Part shown: positions 34,384-43,489 of the stretch, piece after piece
How positions within the stretch are numbered: the stretch's first letter is position 1
Layout of the letters: the number at the start of each line of letters is the position of its first letter
DNA from: JAJFHI01 sp050633705
GTDB lineage: Bacteria > Pseudomonadota > Alphaproteobacteria > Rhizobiales > Hyphomicrobiaceae
NCBI GenBank assembly: GCA_050633705.1
Contig: JBOEGZ010000020.1
Location: 1-64,000 of the forward strand
Reading direction: 5' to 3'
Length of the DNA stretch: 64,000 nucleotides
Program-made: the position numbers and the translations under genes
The notes under the pieces: generated by a model
Databases searched by the model: none
The model's input: the letters and a program-made list of their open reading frames with translations, nothing else
What the model was told of the DNA's origin: nothing

Positions 34384-36018
34384 ATGAGCAAAGCAAAAAC
34401 ACTCGTAAATGTTCGCAATCTGTCTGTGAATTTCAATTCCAACGGCGTTGAAACGAAGGCTGTCAAAGGTGTGTCATTCACAATCGGGGCTGGTGAAACG
34501 GTGGCACTGGTGGGCGAATCCGGATCGGGAAAAACCGTATCAGCATTGTCGATATTAAAACTGTTGCCCTACCCAGCCGCATCCCACCCATCCGGTGAGA
34601 TATTTTTCAAAGGTAAAAACCTCCTAAAAGCGCCTGAAGAAGATATGCGCGAAATTCGCGGTGAACAGATTTCCATGATCTTCCAGGAACCGATGACCTC
34701 TCTCAATCCGCTGCACACCATCGAGCGCCAGGTTGGTGAAGTGTTGAGGGTTCATCATGGTTACAACATCGCAGATGTCCGCACCCGTGTCCTCGAGCTT
34801 CTCAACAAAGTCGGAATTCGAGAACCTGAAAAACGATTGGAGGCTTATCCTCACCAACTATCCGGCGGCCAGCGCCAGCGCGTCATGATCGCAATGGCAT
34901 TGGCCAACGAACCCGACCTCCTCATTGCAGATGAACCAACAACCGCACTTGACGTCACCATCCAAGCCCAAATTCTGGACCTGCTAGCAGATCTGCAAAA
35001 AGAGATGGGTATGGCCATGCTACTCATCACCCATGATCTTGGCATCGTGCGCAAAATGTCCGAACGCGTATACGTCATGAAGGATGGTGAAGTCGTTGAA
35101 GAAGGCGGCGCTGCAAACGTCTTTAACAACCCACAACACCCCTATTCTCAACACCTTCTTGATGCCGAACCCAAAGGCATGCCGCCTGCGCCACCAGAAA
35201 ACACGAACACCGTGATCGAGACCGAGAACCTTAAAGTCTGGTTTCCAATTAAAAAAGGAATGCTGCGCAAGACGGTCGACCATGTAAAAGCAGTCAACGG
35301 CGTCAGCTTGCGTATTGGTGCGGGAGAAACACTTGGTGTGGTGGGTGAATCTGGATCTGGCAAGACAACGCTTGGTCTAGCATTGCTACGCCTGTTATCT
35401 TCAGAAGGGCCGATCACCTACGACGGCCAACGCATCGATGAATTCAACAGAAACGAAATGCGCCCCTTGCGCCGCGAGATGCAGATCGTTTTTCAAGACC
35501 CGTATGGTGCACTCAGCCCAAGACTTTCGGTGAGCCAGATCGTTGAAGAAGGCCTCTTGATCCAACAGCCTGATATGGAGTTGGCAGAACGGCGCCATCG
35601 TGTTGGCCGGGCGCTCGAAGAAGTTGGCTTAGAGCCGGAAGCCCAGGACCGTTATCCGCACGAATTTTCCGGTGGTCAACGCCAACGTATCGCCATCGCC
35701 CGTGCCATGGTTCTCAATCCAAAATTCGTGATGCTGGATGAGCCAACCAGTGCACTCGACATGAGCGTTCAAGCACAGATCGTAGATCTGCTGCGCGAGT
35801 TGCAAAGCAAGCATCAATTGGGCTTCTTGTTTATCAGTCACGATCTCAAGGTCGTTCGCGCACTTTGCAATTACGTCATTGTCATGCGCAACGGCATTGT
35901 TGTTGAAGAGGGACCGTCCGAACAGATCTTCGCTGATCCCCAACAGGACTACACCAAGGCGCTACTTACAGCAGCCTTCGATCTGCGGGCTACGACAGAA
36001 ATTGAGCTGGTCGACTAA
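34384..36018 (+). CDS. yejF: Peptide ABC transporter ATP-binding protein YejF (two fused ATPase domains)
   Basis: Double ATPase of the peptide importer, 544 residues. Each half has its own Walker A (GESGSGKT twice), Q-loop (MIFQEPMTSLNPLH and IVFQDPYGALSPRL), ABC signature (LSGGQRQR and FSGGQRQR) and Walker B/D-loop (LLIADEPTTALD and VMLDEPTSALD). Both halves therefore look catalytically competent. It closes the yej operon; a GST gene follows after 31 bases and may be co-transcribed. Confidence 0.95.
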   Translation: MSKAKTLVNVRNLSVNFNSNGVETKAVKGVSFTIGAGETVALVGESGSGKTVSALSILKLLPYPAASHPSGEIFFKGKNLLKAPEEDMREIRGEQISMIFQEPMTSLNPLHTIERQVGEVLRVHHGYNIADVRTRVLELLNKVGIREPEKRLEAYPHQLSGGQRQRVMIAMALANEPDLLIADEPTTALDVTIQAQILDLLADLQKEMGMAMLLITHDLGIVRKMSERVYVMKDGEVVEEGGAANVFNNPQHPYSQHLLDAEPKGMPPAPPENTNTVIETENLKVWFPIKKGMLRKTVDHVKAVNGVSLRIGAGETLGVVGESGSGKTTLGLALLRLLSSEGPITYDGQRIDEFNRNEMRPLRREMQIVFQDPYGALSPRLSVSQIVEEGLLIQQPDMELAERRHRVGRALEEVGLEPEAQDRYPHEFSGGQRQRIAIARAMVLNPKFVMLDEPTSALDMSVQAQIVDLLRELQSKHQLGFLFISHDLKVVRALCNYVIVMRNGIVVEEGPSEQIFADPQQDYTKALLTAAFDLRATTEIELVD

Positions 36019-36049
36019 AGCAAAACGCAAAACTTAGGGAGCACTGTAC

Positions 36050-36670
36050 ATGTCTATCACTTTGTTTCACGCCCCTATGTCACGCTCGACCACAGCGCGT
36101 TGGATGCTCGAAGAGGTTGGGGCAGAATACCAGATCGAGACCGTGGCTATGGGAGCAAAAGCTCACAGATCACCGAAACATCTAACAGCCAATTCACTTG
36201 GAAAAGTTCCAACCCTGGACCATGACGGGACGATCGTGACGGAAGTGGCCGCCATCTGCGCCTATCTTGCCGACCAATTTCCCGCAGCAAACCTTGCACC
36301 GAAAGTGGACTCCCAAGAGCGCGGAACATATTACCGCTGGATATTTTTCACCGGCTCTGCACTTGAGCCTGCCCTCATTGACAAGGCCTTGGAACGCGAA
36401 CCCGGCGACAAAGCGATGATGCCTTACGGAGATTTTGATTCAGCGATTGATGCAACCGCTGGCGCGATCGCTAAAGGCCCGTTCTTGCTTGGCGAAAAGT
36501 TCTCGGCAGCAGACGTTGTTCTGGGCGCAATGCTACGTTGGACGATGATCTTTGATATTTGCCCAAAGCGACCTGAATTCGTTGACTACGTCGCGCGCCT
36601 GGAAGAACGCCCCGCGATGCGGCGTCAAATCAAGTTGGATGATGCGCTCGCGTCTTCTCTTACCCAATGA
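36050..36670 (+). CDS. Glutathione S-transferase family protein
   Basis: Cytosolic GST-fold protein, 206 residues. The N-terminal thioredoxin-like domain carries the Ser-containing active-site region SRSTTARWMLEEVG and the cis-Pro/Glu-Ser-like motif GKVPTLDHDG...TEVAAICAYLAD. The helical C-terminal domain contains FSAADVVLGAMLRW. The usual Glu-Ser pair for glutathione binding reads TEVAA, so the glutathione contact may differ. It is probably a detoxification or stress enzyme; no substrate can be named. Confidence 0.82.
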   Translation: MSITLFHAPMSRSTTARWMLEEVGAEYQIETVAMGAKAHRSPKHLTANSLGKVPTLDHDGTIVTEVAAICAYLADQFPAANLAPKVDSQERGTYYRWIFFTGSALEPALIDKALEREPGDKAMMPYGDFDSAIDATAGAIAKGPFLLGEKFSAADVVLGAMLRWTMIFDICPKRPEFVDYVARLEERPAMRRQIKLDDALASSLTQ

Positions 36671-36781
36671 AATCTGACCTGAACAAGCTGATATTTTTTG
36701 CACGATGACTTGCATTCAACATTCCAATGGTCATGCTGAGGTGACGACCATCGGATCTAACAGGTGCAAGCGGTCAGAAAA

Positions 36782-37300
36782 ATGCAAACAGACGACGTTT
36801 TTCGTGCGCAGTTGCAAAATGCGATCTCAGACATCAAAGACTGGGCAAAAACCATCGCTTCAGTTGCAGATGTCTTAGAAAACGAAGACACAAACTATTG
36901 GCGCCTGGTTGTCAAACCACACACTTTTGGGGCATGCCCCATCGAGTTGATGCTGAGTATCGTTTCGGGTGACGCGATTTATGATATCCGCATTGCCAAT
37001 GAAGGCTACGACGATCAACCCGTTGACGATTTGCAGATGTTTGTTCCAATTCTGGAAGCGATCACTTTGGGCCAAGTTCGCCAACGGACTTGGAAAAGCC
37101 CGACGACAAACCTTCCAATTCTTGTGCAAACGCGTGTCGGCTCAAAGGCGCGTGAACTGTGGCAGACCGAGCGTGTGTTGTCACCTGAGACAACAAGCAC
37201 GATTGCCCTCGATTTAGAAACGGTCCTGCTTCACGATCGTCATTTTCTACCCTTCCACCGCAACGATGCACAATACAGCACGATAACGGGCAAAAGGTAA
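36782..37300 (+). CDS. Conserved-looking hypothetical protein
   Basis: Not recognised. The soluble, acidic-to-neutral protein of 172 residues has no signal peptide or membrane helix. It starts QTDDVFRAQLQNAISDIKDW (helical) followed by beta-rich sequence (YWRLVVKPHTFGACPIELML, IYDIRIANEGYDDQPV). The ATG at 36782 is a choice; a GTG at 36764 in frame would add six residues, and neither has a clear ribosome site. It converges on the NlpC/P60 gene with one base between the stops. Codon use looks like that of its neighbours, so it is probably a real gene. Confidence 0.6.
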   Translation: MQTDDVFRAQLQNAISDIKDWAKTIASVADVLENEDTNYWRLVVKPHTFGACPIELMLSIVSGDAIYDIRIANEGYDDQPVDDLQMFVPILEAITLGQVRQRTWKSPTTNLPILVQTRVGSKARELWQTERVLSPETTSTIALDLETVLLHDRHFLPFHRNDAQYSTITGKR

Positions 37301-37301
37301 G

Positions 37302-38273
37302 TTAAGCCCGTAGCGACTCCAGACGTTTGATCGCAATGATTGGACCAGCCACACGCGCCATGCGTGCTGCTGCCTCTGGCAAGGTCTCTATGACTGTCGA
37401 CATATGATACCCATTTGCATGCAACATCATAATGCCGTCGACCATAATACCAACGTGGCCTTTCCAAAAAATCAAATCACCACGGCGAAGTCCTTCAAGG
37501 TCATCGGGCACCAACACGCTTGAACCAACTTCATTTTGCTGCATATCCGTATCGCGCGGCGGCTTAAAGCCTGCAGCCTCAAGGGCAACCTGGACCAGCC
37601 CAGAACAGTCGATTCCAACGCGTGTTCGCCCGCCCCATAGATAGGGCGTTCCAATAAACCGCTCTGCCACCTCTACATAATCTTTCGCAAAACGGTCCAA
37701 CGGAGCAACATGCCGACTGACAACGAAACCTCCCGTCTCAAGCTTACAAAACTCCTCGTTCATGTCGGCGACGCCGATCTGAGTGTTGATACTCAAATGT
37801 GCCATCGGCGGTGTTTTGATCGTTGGCGATGGATAGACGAACGTACCGATTGACTTGATGCGATGGGTGGCGTGCACGATCTGTGATGACAACGTTTCGC
37901 TTGGAATATAGCCGACGTAGTGATCGCGATTGAGCTGCACCCATGACCAGCCGTTTTTTTGCTCGTAGACGGTGACGATGTCGCCGAACAAGACTTCCGT
38001 TTCCAAACCACACAACGGCTCAGGGCGCAGGCGAACTGGGACAGAAGCCCGTTGGACCTGAGCTGGTTTCCCATCAACAAATTCACGCGCATTAACACGA
38101 CCCTCCAGAACAGACGCTGCTAAATCTGGACGAAAGAGATTGCGTCGTGGGTCGACAGATTTGGCGCCACTCTTCGGTTTACCAACAGTCGGACGCTTTG
38201 CTCGTGAGGGCTGAGGCCGTTTTGTGGCGTCGTCGTCGGACGGAGTTGTTTTGGCATTGTCGTCTGCGATCAT
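37302..38273 (-). CDS. NlpC/P60-family (C40) peptidase with SH3-like domains
   Basis: Probable peptidoglycan or muropeptide hydrolase, 323 residues. The C-terminal catalytic domain shows TPYLWGGRTRVGIDCSGLVQ (nucleophile Cys), GDLIFWKGHVGIMVD (His) and LHANGYHM. Two bacterial SH3-like segments lie upstream (about residues 70-170), as in dipeptidyl-peptidase VI-type enzymes that recycle D-Glu-containing peptides. There is no signal peptide, so it is probably cytoplasmic. Its ATG overlaps the leucyl-aminopeptidase stop by four bases, indicating translational coupling and a shared peptide-degradation role. Confidence 0.85.
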   Translation of the reverse strand: MIADDNAKTTPSDDDATKRPQPSRAKRPTVGKPKSGAKSVDPRRNLFRPDLAASVLEGRVNAREFVDGKPAQVQRASVPVRLRPEPLCGLETEVLFGDIVTVYEQKNGWSWVQLNRDHYVGYIPSETLSSQIVHATHRIKSIGTFVYPSPTIKTPPMAHLSINTQIGVADMNEEFCKLETGGFVVSRHVAPLDRFAKDYVEVAERFIGTPYLWGGRTRVGIDCSGLVQVALEAAGFKPPRDTDMQQNEVGSSVLVPDDLEGLRRGDLIFWKGHVGIMVDGIMMLHANGYHMSTVIETLPEAAARMARVAGPIIAIKRLESLRA

Positions 38274-39685
38274 ACCGACACCTCTTGCTTGATGCTTTCG
38301 TAAACTGCGCGCGCAGCATGCGGTTCGCCCCCCACGAGACCAAGCGGCCCTGCGGTCGGCCTCCAGCCGTAGAGATCAATGTGGGCATAACGATGGGCTC
38401 TGGTCACAAATCTTTGTAGAAATAATGCTGCCGTAATTGCCCCGGCGAACGGACCATTGGAAATGTTGTTCATATCCGCCACTGTGCTTTTCAAGGTTTT
38501 ATCGTAGCTTTTCCAAAACGGCATTCGCCAAACAGGATCTCCAATTTCTTCACTGATTGCCCCGACACGGATTGCAAGGTCGTCGTCATTGGTGAAGAAG
38601 GCTGGCAGGTCCGGTCCGAGTGCAACACGTGCTGCACCGGTTAAAGTGGCCATTGAAATAAGCGTATCTGGATCTTCTTCATCAGCCAACGCTAGGGCAT
38701 CGGCAAGAACCAATCGGCCCTCTGCATCTGTGTTACCAATTTCAACTGTTTTACCTGCCCGGCTCGTCAACACGTCGCTTGGTCGAAAGGCGTTGCTGGA
38801 AACACTATTTTCTGCTGACGGGATGAGAATGCGCAATTGCACAGGAAGCTTTTGCGCCATAATCATTGAACCAAGTGCCAGAACTGCGGCAGCCCCACCC
38901 ATATCTTTTTTCATCAAAATCATGGCCGCGGCTGGTTTTAAATCCAATCCCCCGGTATCAAACACGATACCTTTTCCAACCAGCGTGACCTTTGCCAGCT
39001 TTCCTTTCGCACCCGGCGGCTTCCATCGGAGGTCAATTAGTCGTGGCGCCCGATCACTCGCCCGACCCACGGCGTGGATCATTGGAAAGTTTTCTTTCAG
39101 CAAGTCTTCACCGACGATCGAAGTCACTTTCGCCTTGTGCTTTTTGCCAAGCCGACGCGCGACCTCTTCCAACTCCGCCGGCCCCAGATCTGACGCCGGT
39201 GTATTGATCAAATCACGGCCCAATGAGACAGCTTCGACAATAGCCTCGACTTCATCAGCATCGACGCCTTTCGGCATAACCAATCGACACGGCAACTTCT
39301 CGTCATCAGTTTTGTAGTTTTGGAATGTATAAGCACCCAGCGCCCAGGAAATTGCGGCAAGTGATTCCCTCTCGACTCCCGCCTCTAACTTGTATGTGCC
39401 AGCCGGAAGACTGCGAGCAAGTTGCCCAAGCAATATTTCAGAAGGACCGGACGGCGCGCCCTCCTCACCACTACCAAACCCGAACAACACACCTTCGATC
39501 TTACCGTCGGAACCTGGAATGACGAGGCGCTCGCCTGGATTTGCTTTGAAATCATGAGCCTTGAGCCAAGCCGTGGCTTGTTTGCTCAACTGGGCAACCT
39601 TTGTCGCATTTTGCCCCTTGCGCATACACCAGACGGGTACAGCATTCTTGCTAGCGCCTGCTACGAACACATCCTGTGTTGCCAT
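38270..39685 (-). CDS. Leucyl aminopeptidase family (M17) protein
   Basis: Zinc/manganese aminopeptidase, 471 residues, releasing N-terminal residues from peptides. The M17 catalytic domain shows VGKGIVFDTGGLDLKPAAAM, KKDMGGAAAVLAL, and the family signature NTDAEGRLVLADAL with the metal-binding Asp and Glu. The start is the ATG at 39683-39685, 9 bases after AAGGAT; 23 further upstream in-frame codons do not look native. Overlap with the C40 peptidase gene suggests that the two finish breaking down imported or recycled peptides; the yej importer is 2 kb away. Confidence 0.92.
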   Translation of the reverse strand: MATQDVFVAGASKNAVPVWCMRKGQNATKVAQLSKQATAWLKAHDFKANPGERLVIPGSDGKIEGVLFGFGSGEEGAPSGPSEILLGQLARSLPAGTYKLEAGVERESLAAISWALGAYTFQNYKTDDEKLPCRLVMPKGVDADEVEAIVEAVSLGRDLINTPASDLGPAELEEVARRLGKKHKAKVTSIVGEDLLKENFPMIHAVGRASDRAPRLIDLRWKPPGAKGKLAKVTLVGKGIVFDTGGLDLKPAAAMILMKKDMGGAAAVLALGSMIMAQKLPVQLRILIPSAENSVSSNAFRPSDVLTSRAGKTVEIGNTDAEGRLVLADALALADEEDPDTLISMATLTGAARVALGPDLPAFFTNDDDLAIRVGAISEEIGDPVWRMPFWKSYDKTLKSTVADMNNISNGPFAGAITAALFLQRFVTRAHRYAHIDLYGWRPTAGPLGLVGGEPHAARAVYESIKQEVSV

Positions 39686-39752
39686 TTCGGCCGATCCTTT
39701 CCAGATTTTTTGTTGTGAACGCCAAAAGGCGTGACTTGCCTGCACATTTAGC

Positions 39753-39771
39753 ACCTGAGGTTTGCTCAGGT
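39753..39771. promoter_or_regulatory. Perfect inverted repeat between lap and tadD
   Basis: ACCTGAG-GTTTG-CTCAGGT, a 7-bp perfect inverted repeat with a 5-base spacer, lies between the divergent leucyl-aminopeptidase and tadD genes. It is suited to a dimeric regulator. A TTAA immediately follows, with an imperfect CtrA-like spacing to TTGA. Confidence 0.45.
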
Positions 39772-39850
39772 TAAGGCTTTATTGACCGCTGTCTCACAAA
39801 CTAACGCTCAGCAAAAGAGATTCGCAGTTCGCGATAAGGGGAATTATGCA

Positions 39851-40828
39851 ATGGGCAATGTCTCAGCCAAGGTCAACAATCGCATTGGATCACGTATCCT
39901 GCCATTATCAGTTGCCCTAACAACCAGCCTCATGGCGAGTGCCTGTGCACAGCTTGGTGGCAAATCCACACCGGCACTTTTGGCTTCGGCCTCAAAGACC
40001 AACCCAGCCCAGCCAGACAATCGTTCTGAACTGCATAAAGCGACCGAATATTGGGGCGAGGCATTTGCCAAAGCACCAAACGATCCCAAAACGGCTTTGG
40101 CCTACGCAAAAAACTTGAAAGCAATGGGCCGCAAGCAAGAGGCTTTGAAGGTTCTGCAACATTCGCTATCAACCAACAGCGACAAGCCAGAAATTGCATC
40201 GGAATACGGTCGCCTTGCGCTAGAGGCCGGAAATCTTGCAGCAGCCGAACAGGCGCTGAAGTATGCCGATGTCCCTGGTAAAGCCGATTGGAAAACAGTA
40301 TCTGCTCGCGGTGCCTTGCTCGCCAGGCGCGGTAAGTTTCGTCAAGCAATACCGGAATTTGAGCGCGCACTTGCGTTATCAAATGAAAACCCATCTGTTT
40401 TGAATAACCTTGGCATGGCTTATGTTTTAAGTGGTGAGCCGGCGAAAGCAGAAGGCTTTCTGCGCCGCGCTTTGGCAGGAGACGCCAACAATGCCAAAGT
40501 TCAAAAGAACCTTGCGCTGGCACTTGGTTTACAAGGTCGTTACGAGGAATCAAAACGCATCGGCGCGATGGCACAAAATGCAGCAACCGCAAATTCAGAC
40601 ACCGAGGCCCTTAGAAAACTGGTGCGCTTGCCACAAAAAGCTGTACCAGCGCCAGCCCCAACATATGCTGAAGCAAAACCAGACGCCTATCGTCCTCCTG
40701 CAAAGAAAGTTGCGCTTAAACCTGCAACTCATAGCGATCCAGCCGCCAAATGGGATAAACTGGTTGCCATGGCAAAATCATCTCAAAACAACTCGCCAAG
40801 CGTGGACCTACGCGGCTCAACCAAGTAA
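39851..40828 (+). CDS. tadD: Flp pilus assembly protein TadD (TPR protein)
   Basis: Tetratricopeptide-repeat protein of 325 residues needed for Flp/Tad pilus assembly, probably helping the secretin assemble. An N-terminal export signal ends in LMASAC, which may serve as a degenerate lipobox. TPR-like repeats fill residues 65-240 (FRQAIPEFERALALSNENPS and NLGMAYVLSGEPAKAEGFLR). A Pro/Ala/Lys-rich tail follows. The ATG at 39851 follows AAGGGG; upstream codons in frame are not needed. It stands alone on the plus strand, facing the tad operon across about 600 bases. Confidence 0.85.
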   Translation: MGNVSAKVNNRIGSRILPLSVALTTSLMASACAQLGGKSTPALLASASKTNPAQPDNRSELHKATEYWGEAFAKAPNDPKTALAYAKNLKAMGRKQEALKVLQHSLSTNSDKPEIASEYGRLALEAGNLAAAEQALKYADVPGKADWKTVSARGALLARRGKFRQAIPEFERALALSNENPSVLNNLGMAYVLSGEPAKAEGFLRRALAGDANNAKVQKNLALALGLQGRYEESKRIGAMAQNAATANSDTEALRKLVRLPQKAVPAPAPTYAEAKPDAYRPPAKKVALKPATHSDPAAKWDKLVAMAKSSQNNSPSVDLRGSTK

Positions 40829-40882
40829 GCGTCGACGGAGCCAAGCGCTTCTAATCGCTTGATCCAAAACAATTGATGAAAC

Positions 40883-40917
40883 AAAGTCCGCATGCCGCAA
40901 GGTGTGCGGACTTTTTT
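40883..40917 (+). terminator. Intrinsic terminator after tadD
   Basis: AAAGTCCGCA (40883-40892) pairs with TGCGGACTTT (40905-40914), followed by more Ts to 40917, with a 12-base loop. Confidence 0.85.
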
Positions 40918-40989
40918 AATGCGCACTTCAATGGCAAAGTTTCGCAAACAACAAGATCTTTTTTCTACGCAATCGTGGATGAGTAAATA

Positions 40990-41110
40990 GGCTTGGCCTT
41001 AGATCTCACGACCGATGTTCGTCAATTTGTCCGACGCGCGGGCAATTTGCGCGTCCTGCCCGGCCTCAATCACACATCGCTGACAATATATCGCGACGGT
41101 GGGAGTAGCC
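40990..41110 (+). pseudogene. Possible remnant of a YjbQ-family (UPF0047) gene
   Basis: A short stretch translates in one frame to GLALDLTTDVRQFVRRAGNL, then LPGLNHTSLTIYRDGG. It resembles the first third of YjbQ proteins (pattern G-f-x-ITDDVRAFVRxxGI ... RHTSASLTIQENADP) but with several deleted residues in the HTSAS region. It has no proper start, an in-frame stop just upstream, and no recognisable continuation. Most likely a decayed gene fragment; chance similarity is possible. Confidence 0.35.
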
Positions 41111-41289
41111 GCGCTAACCAGGCGCTAAATTGTCTGTCCTACCGGCTCCACAAGCCAATCTGCTTGGTATTCTCATCAGTCAGGCACATTGTTAGGCTCT
41201 ACACTTTAAGCACCTCACACCTAAGTCCGACGCGACCAAGCCAGACAAACAAATTCTCTGCATCCTGAAATGCTGACAGAGGCCATGTA
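41111..41289. other. Intergenic, no recognisable content
   Basis: Between the possible YjbQ remnant and the tadC terminator I see no gene, repeat or RNA signature. Confidence 0.5.
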
Positions 41290-41324
41290 AAAAGGAAAAG
41301 CCCCGACCTTGAAAAGGCCGGGGC
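41290..41324 (-). terminator. Intrinsic terminator of the tad/cpa operon
   Basis: Read on the minus strand, GCCCCGGCCTT pairs with AAGGTCGGGGC (41300-41324, one mismatch) and is followed by TTTTCCTTTTT. It lies about 110 bases beyond the tadC stop. Confidence 0.8.
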
Positions 41325-41431
41325 AATACGCGACACAAGCTTTTAAAGTGTCAAGAACGCTTCAGTGTCTCAATCGAGACCCGACGGCCCGATCCGTTCA
41401 ATTGCGGCTCAGCCGATCGCCACACATCGTT

Positions 41432-42406
41432 CTACATCGCCATGACACTAATAACGGCTGGTCCGAGAATGATCATGAACAACACAGGAAGGAAGAACAG
41501 GATCATCGGAACAGTAAGTTTTGGTGGAAGCGCTGCAGCTTTCGCTTCAGCATCCGACATACGAATTTCGCGGTTTTCTTTCGCCATCACACGCAGAGCA
41601 TCACTAACAGGCGTGCCATACCGCTCTGCCTGGATGAGTGACGTGGAAACGGCCTTTACGCCTGGAATACCAGTACGGGCGCCAAGGTTTTCAAAAGCAA
41701 TGCGCCGCTCTGGCAGGTAAGACAATTCAGCGGTGGTCAGCGACAACTCCTCTGCCAATTCAACCGACGAACGTGCGGCTTCTTTGGCGACCTTGGCAAA
41801 TGCAGCCTCGACCGACATACCGGACTGAACACAAATCAACAGCATGTCCAAGCTATCTGGAAACGCATGCTTGATCGCCATCTGACGCTTGTTGACAATG
41901 TTTTTCAGAAAAATGTTTGGCAAATAGGCGCCAAAGAACGCTGCACCAAATGCAACCAAAACCTTGATTGCAGCCGGATGATCCATAGCGGCAATCACGA
42001 ACACGTAAAGCAAGGTGCCGAAGAAAAGAATTATTGGCCCTGCGATACGAAAGAACAGATAAGTCACGAGCGGTTTTTGACCGCGAAAACCTGCCATCTT
42101 CAACCGATCTTGCGCAGATTCGATGTCGAACTTTGATTTCAAATCAAATTGCTCAACGATCTGCTGCATGAAACCTTTCGGCTTTTCACGCAAGCGTGGG
42201 TTATTGCCACCGGTTGCGGAGTATTCAGCCAAACGTTCTGCACGAAGCCGACTGCGTTCCAACGCCATCACCTTCATACGCTGATCCACCCGATCTCGCG
42301 ACATCAGCGGCATAACGATCGCCAGCACAGTTGCAAATGCTGAAATCGAAGCCAGAATCGTAACAATAAATTCGGGACGCATAACTGCGTCAATAATTTC
42401 CAACAT
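41432..42406 (-). CDS. tadC: Flp pilus inner-membrane platform protein TadC
   Basis: Inner-membrane platform subunit of the Tad pilus machine, 324 residues, of the T2SF (GspF) family, partner of TadB. There is one N-terminal helix, then a cytoplasmic basic stretch, two central helices, and the T2SF core ALPDSLDML-type block, here FPDSLDMLLICVQSGMSVEA, and then a C-terminal helix near the end. It is the last gene of the minus-strand operon. Confidence 0.92.
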   Translation of the reverse strand: MLEIIDAVMRPEFIVTILASISAFATVLAIVMPLMSRDRVDQRMKVMALERSRLRAERLAEYSATGGNNPRLREKPKGFMQQIVEQFDLKSKFDIESAQDRLKMAGFRGQKPLVTYLFFRIAGPIILFFGTLLYVFVIAAMDHPAAIKVLVAFGAAFFGAYLPNIFLKNIVNKRQMAIKHAFPDSLDMLLICVQSGMSVEAAFAKVAKEAARSSVELAEELSLTTAELSYLPERRIAFENLGARTGIPGVKAVSTSLIQAERYGTPVSDALRVMAKENREIRMSDAEAKAAALPPKLTVPMILFFLPVLFMIILGPAVISVMAM

Positions 42407-42475
42407 AGCAGTGCTCTTGTGTTTCGAACTAATCCAACTCTGTACGCTTTATGAACCGGTCCAGCTATTGATTTA

Positions 42476-43489
42476 CTAGTATTTGAAATTGATCATCTTG
42501 CGCATGACCAAAAGCCCCATCACATTCATGATCACACCAATGGCAATAACGAAGTGACCTTGTGTCGTGTTCAGCAAAGGCAAGAAGTAGTCTCTCGACA
42601 TTATGTACATTCCGATGCCAACAAATGGTGGCAACGACGCCAGAACCATTGTCGAAGCTTTCGCTTCTGAAGACAGCGCCTTCACCTTCAATTGCATTTT
42701 AATGCGGTCACGCAGAACGCCTGACAGGTTGCCCAATGCTTCTGATAAGTTGCCACCTGAAGACTGCTGAATTCCGATAACAATCGCGAGGAAACGCACT
42801 TCCGGCAACGGCATACGCGTCGTCATCCGCTCCAGTGCCTCACCCAGTGGAACACCAACGCGTTGCTGATCAACGACTTCCTTAAATTCAGTGCAAACAG
42901 GTTCTGGTGCCTCACGGGCGACAATTTGCAGACACTCATTGAGCGGCAAACCCGACTTTACACCGCGAACAATCACATCCATCGAGTTGGCAAGTTCCCG
43001 CAGAAACTTCACCTGACGCTTATTTGCGCGTTTTGCAATATACCACTTAGGAATGCCAAAAGTGCCAACAAACACGGCAATCACACTAGCAAGGTTGCGC
43101 AACAAGCCTGACTCAAGGGAGACAAAAACAATTAAGCCAACAACAACTCCGCAAATAACACAGCACGTCCAATAGAGCTTTTCCGTGATGAACAAGCCAG
43201 CCCGCTGCAGTTTTAAACGCAACGTCACAGTCTGGTCCTTGTTTTGTCGCTCCTCAATTTCTTTAAGGCTATCGGCAACTGCTTTTTTGCGGTAAGAGGC
43301 CGTCTCCTGATCGGCGCGAGCCTTAATCTTGGTAGACCGACGCTCAGTCACACTTGCCAATCGTTTGTTTTTTCGGCGATCTTCCGAAAACAACGGCATG
43401 ATAACGCCCATAACCACGCCGCCAATCGCTAGTGCTGCAAACAGCGCCATGCCAATTTCTGAAAACAAGAGATCAACCATTTTGTTCAC
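42476..43489 (-). CDS. tadB: Flp pilus inner-membrane platform protein TadB
   Basis: Second T2SF-family platform protein, 337 residues. An N-terminal helix, a charged cytoplasmic segment and paired helices lead to the T2SF core (FLRELANSMDVIVRGVKSGL followed by PLNECLQIV, and EALGNLSGVLRDRIKM). The start codon region overlaps the cpaF coding end by 17 bases, so translation is coupled. It works with TadC to anchor the ATPase CpaF/TadA and move pilin subunits. Confidence 0.92.
   Translation of the reverse strand: MNKMVDLLFSEIGMALFAALAIGGVVMGVIMPLFSEDRRKNKRLASVTERRSTKIKARADQETASYRKKAVADSLKEIEERQNKDQTVTLRLKLQRAGLFITEKLYWTCCVICGVVVGLIVFVSLESGLLRNLASVIAVFVGTFGIPKWYIAKRANKRQVKFLRELANSMDVIVRGVKSGLPLNECLQIVAREAPEPVCTEFKEVVDQQRVGVPLGEALERMTTRMPLPEVRFLAIVIGIQQSSGGNLSEALGNLSGVLRDRIKMQLKVKALSSEAKASTMVLASLPPFVGIGMYIMSRDYFLPLLNTTQGHFVIAIGVIMNVMGLLVMRKMINFKY

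Noticed and set aside
29067..36715. Many open frames antiparallel to the yej genes
   Set aside because: They are shadows of strongly coding plus-strand genes and show no ribosome sites or domain similarity.
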